From Cenococcum geophilum 1.58 (taxonomy: Eukaryota; Ascomycota; Dothideomycetes; Gloniales; Gloniaceae): 64,000 nt of DNA. Location of the stretch: positions 2,232,001-2,296,000 of the forward strand of contig KV748193.1 of assembly GCA_001692895.1 (NCBI GenBank), in the 5' to 3' direction. The position numbers and the translations under genes were made by a program. Every line of letters begins with the position of its first letter. Positions within the stretch are counted from its first letter, which is position 1. The notes below the pieces were generated by a model. It did no database searches. It saw nothing but the letters and a program-made list of their open reading frames with translations, and was not told the DNA's origin. Shown here piece after piece: positions 56,046 to 64,000 of the stretch.

Positions 56046-59000
56046 ATTTAAATACGCTGCCGCTTCCTTAGGAGAGTATCGCATATAGATAACCTCTTCC
56101 GCTTACCGTAGTCTGCCCTACTAAAGGGAGCATTTAAACCTTAAGCGGCTATTAGGTTCTCTATTAAGAAAGGCAACCTACTAATATTATAAAGCTTAGC
56201 GTCACCTTCCTTTAGAGATATTATAAATTTCCTAAAAGTATCCAGGTCGACTCGTTTCCGGAAGTTCCCGTCTTTACCTATAAAGGAAGTATTATTAAAT
56301 GTTCCGGGAATCGGCCAATCATTTATTAAAAACCCGGCAGAGTTATTCGCTAATTTACTTAATAGGGCTCCAAAGGCTGGATCACTGCATGTTATTAAGC
56401 ATAGAATATATCCGGTAACTATATACTTCCCGTTATGTCTCTCTAGAAAAGAGTCTAATTTGAAATAAAATAGAGATGCAATTATATAGCGTGCTATAGT
56501 ATTGATTTAGGCTAATAGGGAGTAGTCCATTTTGACTTTCGATTTAAGTTTAGGTATACTTTTCGTATTGTCAAGTCTTAGTTCAGTGGCATTAAAGTCG
56601 GTACTAAGGCGGTGAATTCTATTAAGAATTTGGACCGCTAGTCTAACAGTTTTATAGGCCCGTCTTACCGTTTTATCGCGCATTTTCTCCAAGATTAGAT
56701 CACGTGTTCTAGGAAACATTCCGTTTTTCCAAATACTACGGCAGTTATCCGTAAATACCTTGTAATTTTTTGGCCTTGGCTTACTAGTACCTAAAGATAT
56801 AACAAAGTTAGGTTCTTTAATAAGCGGAAACATTACCAATACCTCTAAAAGCGCCTAGAGTAGGGGGTTATTCTTAAGGAGTCCTACATCTTAAAATGTG
56901 CCAACCTCATCAATATATTTTAGCGGAAAGAAACTGTAAGGTATAGTCAGTTTTAGGTATAAAAGAGGTGAGCTAAAGCATACCCAGGCGCTACAGATGC
57001 GGATTATACGCTAAATTTTATATTAGTCTTATCCAATAGTAGGGTTTGTCTAATCTTATATTTCCTAAAGCGGCACTCTTTTACAGCCATCCTTTAGCCT
57101 TATAACGGCGTTGTCTTTAGGTTTATTAGACAACTCTTATACTAAGTCATATATAGGAAGCTCACCTTAATCTTCGTCCCATATACCCACCCCGTTATAG
57201 TTAGTAAATATATAATATAATGGGTGGCTGCTGACTATAGTGACTGGCAAGCCGATCTTCGTTCCTATAGACGTTGCATAGAAGCAGTCTAGAATGCTTT
57301 TATCTATACCAAAGACTTCTTTTAGGACGGACTTGATATTTTAGGCTAAGTATAAACCATTAGTAAAATACAACACTATTAACTCAAATACACAGGAAAT
57401 AAATGGGATATTAAAAGCCTTCCGCCGTTTAAAGACGCGTTCTGCAATCTCTGGGAATATCTAGATAGACTCTTTAAGGGGCCGTCCCTTAATATAATGA
57501 TCTATAGCGATCACCGCTCCTTAAGTTATAAGTATTAATTCCTTTTCTTTAAAGTGTATAGAGCTCTTACCTATACTAACCCTAAAAGCAACTTTAATAA
57601 ACCGCTAAAAGGGAATTGGTAGACCGACACAATCTTATATTTATTTCATTAGCATTAATAGCACAATACCCCATATACCTCCTCTATTAATACACAAGAC
57701 TCCTACTCCTACAGTCGGAGGGTGTACTTTTACAATTATATTATTCGGTATCTCTTCTCTACAGAGAAAGCAGTGGCGCACTTTAAAGATCCAGGGGTCA
57801 TCCTTATAGCGATCCCTAAACACTATAATGTAATTCTCGCAAATACAGTACCCGTAGGGTAAGCAATACTGCGGTCTCCTGCGCAAATAAGACAGATATA
57901 TGTTGCTGCTCCGTATATAGCGCCATCTATCTCGGAATCATATAAGGTTGCTCTTATAAATTTCTACAGCAGTTACATTATTATAAGTAAATTGTTAAAA
58001 GCAGCGGACGAATTAGTTTTCGATTATATTAATAAAGCCACTTTATAGAATGATATGGTTGGACTGCTTAAAGGCTATAACTTAAGCCTTACTCACCTAG
58101 CAGAAGACGTCCTTATAAATTGTATTAAATACAGTCTTAGGTTCGAACGCTATATTAAAGTTAGTATAACTTAATTTTCTAGCGGGGTAATACTTACTAT
58201 ATGCTTTAGGCGGGTAGCTATCTAAAAAAAGACTAAAAGCAGCCATTAAAACTGCGAACTCCGTTAGCTCGTTAGTCGACTTAACATATTTTAGGAAATT
58301 TAATAGATATTCCGCCAGGTTAAGAGCAACGGGGTTATAGATCCTCAACGCTCTAATAAAATTAAAGGGTTTATTAACAGTTTCTAAGAAGTGCCCATAG
58401 GCGTACTTAAGAAAGGCGGCGAAATAAGTTATAGAGAATAAAGTTCGTCTATCTTCTCTACTCTTTCGCACTTAATCTAAACTATCTATTAGACGCTCTT
58501 TTAGGCGTCTATAGCAAGCATTAACAGATATCGTGCCATTTAGGAAAAGAGCGACTATATTAATTGCTAATATCAGCTTAGACAGATCCTTTATTATTTC
58601 CTCTCCTAACAACTATAGAAAGGCCTCTTTGGCCTCGCTTTCTGCTCCTAAAGGTATCTTCTCGGTTACAATTACTACCCTTAGGTACGTACTCTTTAGA
58701 AGGGTTAATAAGTAGCCTTTCTCTAACCACGTAGCAATATAGCGGGCAATCTGTCTAAAAGAACCAAGATTAGCATAAAAGAAGCAGAAGATATCTATAA
58801 AAGGAAAAAGCAGGCAGGTATAGATGCTATTTGTAATTTCGTTCAAAAAAAGGCCAAATGGCCCGGCTCGGGTTCTTTAAATAGTTCGCCGTATTGTTTT
58901 ATAGCACTTATTAGCTATAACTGTCTTTCCCCTAAGACTCTGTTTAGGAAGATTGCCATTTATAAGAAGTACCGGTCTGCCGTAAAAAATGCTAAATAGG

Positions 59001-59490
59001 TTAAGGTGGAGATGTATCTCACCTGCGCTTCGCTTATTTATAAACTTTCGCGCCCTCTTTACCCTAAATAGCTCTTAGAGGGCGACTGATTTCGCTATAT
59101 TACCAATTAGTACGAATAGACTAGGTTATATATTGGGATTAGGAATATAATTAGTAAGAGTCTAAAGCCTATCCAATTCCAAAAAAGCAATTTCATTGCC
59201 TTAGGTACAGAGACTTAGCCAGTAGGTATAGTGATAACGCTTTATAATTAAGAGAGCAAACCGGCTGTTTTAAGTATATTAATGGAGTCGTAGTAGGAAG
59301 ACGCAGCTAGATATACAGCCCTTAGGATTTATACGCAATAAATATTATTCTAATAAGGCCTAAAAACGGGCTTCTACGAAGTTAGAAGTAGCAATTTCGG
59401 GTCCTCTATTTTTAGTAGCGGGGGACTAAGACGGGGCTCTCTTAAGAGTACCCAAAACTAGTCCCTGCAGTTCCTTTACCAGTTAATACA
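56046..59490 (-). pseudogene. Patatin-like phospholipase with long N-terminal region, RIP-mutated
   Basis: The minus strand reads from about 59,490 to the stop near 56,046 (about 1,100 codons), with several clean stretches (58,846-58,613; 58,471-58,097; 57,886-57,641; 56,839-56,507). The N-terminal half matches the regulatory part of large fungal patatin proteins (VVIVTEKIPLGAESE; NELTEFAVLMAAFSLFLDSY). A Cys-rich segment (CLPYGYCICE, then CFLCREE) precedes the patatin core. The oxyanion motif reads INRGGIWG at about 57,670-57,695 (expected IDGGGIRG). The DG motif reads DVGLLKNNPLL at about 56,862-56,893, and LGTSKPRPKNY follows. The C-terminus is basic (RKRQRI). Lipid acyl hydrolysis is the family role. 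Gly-to-Arg and Asp-to-Asn changes by RIP would abolish activity. Confidence 0.9.
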
Positions 59491-59639
59491 TATTCTAACG
59501 GCTAATGAAAACGGTGTAAGAACCTACAATTTCTTTACTTCGCGTATAGAGCTTTGTATTTAAAATAGATTGTAAGCACGGTTCTACCCAACCTAATTAT
59601 AAAATTAAGTAAGTTACCTAGCTAATATAAAGGGTCCAA

Positions 59640-60420
59640 ATAACCTTTAACTAGGTCTACCTTATTTATTTAAAAATAACTAATACTAAACGTACTTAGC
59701 GATAAACTTAGTGACCCGGAATATTCTAAGATCGGAAATTCAACCATTCCGCAATGCTCTCTTTATAATAGACGTCGATTATAAAGATACCGGAAAGGTC
59801 ACACTATAGTACCTAGCTAAAATATAGAAGAGCATATTTACTTAAGACCTAATTGTAGAAAAATTAAAAGTATGATAAAAGTAACGGGGTTTTATTGCCC
59901 TAAGTCTATTATACAGATTCATCACCATTACTATGCCAGTACGAGCTCAGAAGTTACTTACGTATTAGTTTACATAGTTAAGCTCCCTAAAGAGAGATCC
60001 TTAGACGATAGAGTTAAAATGCCTAGAGATTTCCCATAGGAGTACGGCATGGGGCGACTTTCTCCTATAAGAGAAGAATCACCTCCCCTAGTCACTACTT
60101 CTACCAAACCTACTCTCCACATTTAGTATTTATTAGATAGATAAGTAGCTTATATATTACCTCTATATCTTTAGCCTAGGAGTGCCTTTAATAATGGTCT
60201 TTATATAAACTTAGTATAGGTATTTTATCAGGGCGCTATAATAAGGTTCCATTAGCTCTTTAAACCCCTTAACATTTGGGCAATACCATAGATTAACGGT
60301 GTTATCCCCGTATTTCTTAACAGATTAGAGAATTAAGCAATTAATGCAATTAATTTCAATAGAGAAAGACTATTTATATCAATTAGACGTCCATACGCCG
60401 ATTATAAGAAAAGAAGAACT
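59640..60420 (+). other. Coding-like sequence, unrecognised
   Basis: A plus-strand frame (stops read as Gln) gives a protein-like run, for example LKRDPQTIELKCLEISHRST and LGVPLIMVFIQT. No family recognised. Another frame is also partly open, so the strand is uncertain. Confidence 0.3.
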
Positions 60421-60559
60421 TGTATAAAGATTGATCTATAAAGAAAAAAAGGCTATATATATATAAGGTAGATACAGGTATAGGGGGGGGGGGTATGTAA
60501 TAGGGAGTCGGTAACTAAGTTAAGGGGTAGGTAACTAAGTCGGCGGCATGACACCCAAC
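60421..60559. other. Intergenic with a G homopolymer
   Basis: A run of about 11-12 G lies near 60,482-60,493, followed by repeats of gtaactaagt. It lies downstream of a minus-strand secreted-protein pseudogene. Confidence 0.6.
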
Positions 60560-61260
60560 TTAGGTCGACAATTTAAACCATCTTTGGATATTCTATTAGC
60601 TCTAATAGTAATTAGAATAAGAGTACTAGTCTCTTAAAAGAAGCGGTTTGCTAGGTAGAGGAGTTCAAAACATTTACCAACGTTCTTAATAACAAGATGC
60701 TTAGGGGATGACTAGTATAATACGAAGGAGATATATATAGGTTACGAACTCAATAGGTACAACCCCACTATCTACACCTAGATCTACGGGTATTGCACTA
60801 GAAAGATCTATTAACTTTCCTCCGGATATAATCACTTAGCAGCTAACTCCGTTAAGGAGAAAGGACTTCGCTATGTGAAGAGCAGCATCGGTTCCGGTAA
60901 ACCCATTCTAATCGGATACTCTAGTGATTATAAGGTCACTAGCAGAATTAGGGATATTTAGGCCTATAAGGAGCGGCTCTAAAAGCTTATTAGCTTAAAA
61001 AGTTATTAGGTAGGCCGGGGGGGTAGGGGGGGAGGGTGTCCTTTAGTACTTCCTAGTGATAGAAATTGGGGTTAGAATTAGGGTTGGGCGCTAACGCAGT
61101 TAACAAATAGCGGAAAGAAAAATTCCACTACCGGGCCACTAGCTCCTTAACCAGCATCTATAATAATATTCGGAAGTCCATTAATAGAGCAATTGTACTA
61201 ATCCTAGGACCCTAGAATAATTGGAGCCATTAAAGCGACAAATAACGGAAGAAGCTGCAT
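60560..61260 (-). pseudogene. Secreted protein of unknown family, RIP-mutated
   Basis: The minus-strand ATG at 61,260 gives MQLLPLFVALMAPIILGS, a clear signal peptide of about 18 residues. The mature part reads YNCSINGLPNIIIDAG, then FVNCVSAQP, then a proline run (near 61,020-61,040, where the plus strand shows G runs). In a shifted frame it continues DLIITRVSDQNGFTGTDAAL, then SCQVIISGGKLIDLSSAIPV. Stops are mainly in Gln positions, and a frame change in the proline/G-run suggests a length change in that homopolymer. It is extracellular by signal peptide. I do not recognise the family. Confidence 0.5.
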
Positions 61261-61639
61261 CTTAGATAGCGATTAATCTGGAGAGCAAGATATAGAATAG
61301 GCCGACAGCTTCTTTATAGATGGGAAGACCCCTTAAACTTCTATATAAGGCTAGATAGGACCAGAACTGGTCCCTTATATAATAAAAATAGTTTACCCTA
61401 GCTATAAGGGCTGATTTTCGCTACTATTTTTAGATATAAGTTAATGAGAAAATTTCTAATAGCTGCCAGCTTCTTAAATTACTAAATCCTAAAGCAGAGT
61501 AGTATATTTAACAATTATAAACGGAAATAAGATACGCGCAAAGAGCAATATACTAAGGAAAACGACTACAGAATCACGGAAACTATCCCTTTAAACGGTG
61601 ACGTCTATCTCTAAGTTGGTCCGTGCGGGAACACCAGAA

Positions 61640-62705
61640 TTTCCAAGCACAAACGATTTAATTTAGTTAATTTAATTGGCTAGTTCTTATCGATAATAAA
61701 TAGACGCAAATCACCGTGCGAAGGGATAATTGCTATCTGTTAGTTGTACTATTTGCTATATCTATAATTACCTACTTTAGCCCTTAAAATTATCTAGAAC
61801 CTACCGGCTAAGACAGGAAAGAGGCGATGCTACTGGTTAAAAGGGGATTAGTAGTGTATACGGTGCGGGATTAGAAGTCGGAAATAGCAGCAGTTTGGGG
61901 GTCTTACTGCGGGAGCGGGTTTAACGGCTCCCCTTAGATAAGACCGGCAACAATATTAAGGTTAGAGTAGGTTATGTAGTACTTATTTTTCCCGTTAGGC
62001 AGTCCCGGAGCGCCGGATTCTATTAGCCACTGCTATACCCAGTATACTATATACGTAGAATTGGGTTATAGATCCGTAGGGATAACAAGATTGGTCTTAT
62101 ACTACTATTTGTTAGCAGATCCGGGCTAACTAGGAGTTAGGTTAGGAAACTTCTTCTAATATACTATAGAGAGGTCGCCATTATTAATTTAATAGCATCT
62201 GTTATCGTCAAAGTTCTAAGTAGTTAAGAGTTTCCCTCTCTGGTCACCGCCAGCGCCGTCCACCGTCCACTGTAGTACGTCCGTCAATACTTCACTGCTG
62301 CTTAGCTAGGTTGTTCCAAAAACGTAAACCATCCTAACCGCTATTAGTTTGCCCGGCTAGTTTTGCGGTAGAATAACGTGTCCATTCTTAAGATACTTTA
62401 TAGCTACGTAAGCCCCTAGCAAAACCTAAAGTCGTAGAAAATTCACTATTTAGTTAGCGATCCTCTATATTAAAGCATATAGAAGATCTAAGCTATCCAC
62501 CCTTATCCTTCCTAAGGCTAATAGCGGTAATAAATAAGTTATTATATTATTATTAAAACCGGGATCAGTTTAAGAGATATATCTATAAGGGTAACTATTA
62601 GCCCCTGTAAAGATCCCGTTTTTAATAACCGTAAGCTATTTATTCTAAGTATGGGTAAGACCTTGGTGGCATAGAAAAGCTATTAAAAGGAAGCGAAATA
62701 TATGT
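61640..62705 (-). pseudogene. Secreted LPMO-like protein (DUF7492 type), RIP-mutated
   Basis: The minus-strand frame begins at about 62,705 with IFRFLLIAFLCHQGLTHT; the first codon is ATA where ATG is expected. The signal peptide is followed by HTW (Trp now a stop), which would give a mature N-terminal His. It continues GANSYPYRYIS, YVAIKYLKNGHVILPQN, MVYVFGTT and VLQWTVDGAGGDQRGKLLTT. The C-terminal part reads PNSTYIVYWV then ESGAPGLPNGKNKYYITYS, near 61,930. This is the plan of a fungal secreted family related to copper-dependent polysaccharide oxygenases. The exact end is uncertain. Its neighbour at 61,260 is also secreted and on the same strand, about 400 bases downstream. Confidence 0.7.
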
Positions 62706-62899
62706 GTTAGCGATATAGCGAAATGCTATAAGATAAAGGATAGAATAAATTAATATTTAGGTTATTATAAGCTATAGCGTATATAGAGTGGATCTACTGC
62801 CATCTAAGCACAACTTATTTATATTGCGTTATGTTTAGGGTCCAATTTCAGCCCTTTAACGGGACCGCTTTTGGGAAAAATCGCGGACACGCTAGTAGT
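62706..62899. promoter_or_regulatory. Probable upstream region of the secreted LPMO-like gene
   Basis: A short non-coding stretch between the DUF7492-type start and the coding-like region beyond. No specific promoter element identified. Confidence 0.3.
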
Positions 62900-63480
62900 C
62901 CGTTAGATCTAAAGCAGCCCTCTATCTAAGCACCGCACTATAAAAGACATCCTTTATCCTAACACAGCGGTACGTTATTCTAAAACCTCTCCCTAAGTCC
63001 TCTTAGAAATAAACGTCGCTTATAGCCCTACCCGCGTTATCCTATTCTGCCTAAACATCTCGCTACCTTCGTCTTACGAAATAAGCGATTCCACTATATT
63101 ATTGTAAATTGTTCTCTTCTCCTAATCCCTCTTAGCTTAGACCTATTATCCGTCTCTACCTTACGTTCTACTATATAAAATCGCTTAAATATTAAAGGTC
63201 ACTGCACTATAGGCCCTACGTTGCTAAAACTAAAATACTTTCTAGCTGGTTCCGATTTCAAATAGGCGCTGTAATAGGTCGGATGGGATAATCTAGGTAT
63301 TTTTAAATTGCTATATTATATTAAAGCACTTCTAACCTTGTTAACCTAGCTCTGGAGGCGTTCCTTAAGTGATTTCATAGCACCTTTAACGTCCCCTTTA
63401 AGTTTTAGTATTAACTCTATCTATGGCCTTCAGAGCCAAATCGACTAGCCCTTAAGTTGTTCCCTATTTATCTTTATATC
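62900..63480 (-). other. Coding-like sequence, unrecognised
   Basis: The minus strand reads a coherent frame with stops in Gln or Trp positions (GDVKGAMKSLKERLQSQVNK, LKIPRLSHPTYYSAYLKSEP). No domain recognised. It could be the 3' part of a gene that begins to the right. Confidence 0.35.
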
Positions 63481-64000
63481 AACTATATCTATGCCCTTTA
63501 TAACCTCCAATACCTTAGTACCCTAAGGGGTCATTACACAGGAAGTCTGTCGAGGTGCTTAATACGCTAACTATGCCGTATAATAAGGGTTTAGTTCGGT
63601 TTTAACGTTTTGAGATTATATAGGTAGAATGAGATTAACTAAGGTAGGCAGAGCGCTCGTAAACCGTCCGATGCGGGGCTTTTAGCGCGGTATATAAGGG
63701 TTTAAATACTTAGGCGGATAGTGCTATGTTAGCTTGCGACTCGAAAATAACGTTGTTATTATTATTAATAATAGTGATAGTGGAGTTAGGTAGTGGTTGT
63801 CTTGTCGCGTATACTATAAAGTTCCCTATAGCGGAACACGAGAGGTGCTGCCTACTTAATATAACTACATTCTCTTACCTACGAACCTAAGTCGTAACAG
63901 ATACTTTTACGTCTCATTATACGCTAATTTCTAACTTGTCTTACAACTCTAATAATATACTTCCTCGCTTCCCTCTAATCTATTAAGCCTAAGGCTATAC
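63481..64000. other. Right edge, no gene recognised
   Basis: RIP-degraded. It contains a trinucleotide run (ttattattattaataatag) near 63,750. Nothing else supported. Confidence 0.35.

Overview
The window looks like a gene-poor accessory region of a filamentous ascomycete (Pezizomycotina) that has been through repeat-induced point mutation (RIP). TpA is greatly over-represented and CpA/TpG are scarce over most of it. Almost every recognisable protein can be followed only by reading TAG/TAA stops as former Gln or Trp codons. No long intact gene is present. The protein families seen (NACHT-WD40 and patatin-NB-ARC-TPR receptors, a LINE with RNase H, a Tc1/mariner transposase, fungal secreted proteins) fit that origin. 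I found no rRNA, tRNA or CRISPR.

Layout. 0-5.7 kb: a kinase pseudogene among diverged repeats. 5.7-10.9 kb: a patatin/NB-ARC/TPR receptor pseudogene on the minus strand. 10.9-14.6 kb: partly unmutated sequence with an LRR fragment, a short coding fragment and a second kinase. 14.9-24.4 kb: a large inverted duplication (arms about 3.6 kb) whose centre carries a 77-bp tandem array. 24.4-30.4 kb: a LINE (RT plus RNase H) and a Tc1/mariner transposase. 31-35 kb: a Copia-like gag/protease remnant and an orphan N-terminal domain of a STAND receptor. 36-40.6 kb: a NACHT-WD40 receptor pseudogene on the minus strand. 42-48.3 kb: a third kinase, an F-box/LRR-like gene and an unrecognised gene. 49.4-50.3 kb: minisatellites. 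52.8-55.2 kb: a small LTR element with its own ORF and a MITE nested in one LTR. 56-59.5 kb: a second patatin phospholipase. 60.5-62.7 kb: two secreted-protein pseudogenes.

Two observations stand out. First, each unit of the 77-bp array at 19.1-20.4 kb reads as a 74-nt intron (GTAAGT donor, CTGAC/CTAAC branch site, TTATAG acceptor) followed by a three-base exon. The intron is nearly invariant and the triplet is hypervariable, so 17 single-codon exons would be spliced in frame onto an upstream coding exon. Second, a roughly 40-bp motif (called R here) occurs at least eight times. Inward-facing pairs of R bound three units of about 3.9-5.2 kb. Each unit carries one gene built on an internal tandem array: 42-residue TPRs, the single-codon-exon array, or 42-residue WD40 repeats. 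My inference is that R marks the ends of mobile or recombining units that carry diversifying recognition genes, later silenced by RIP.
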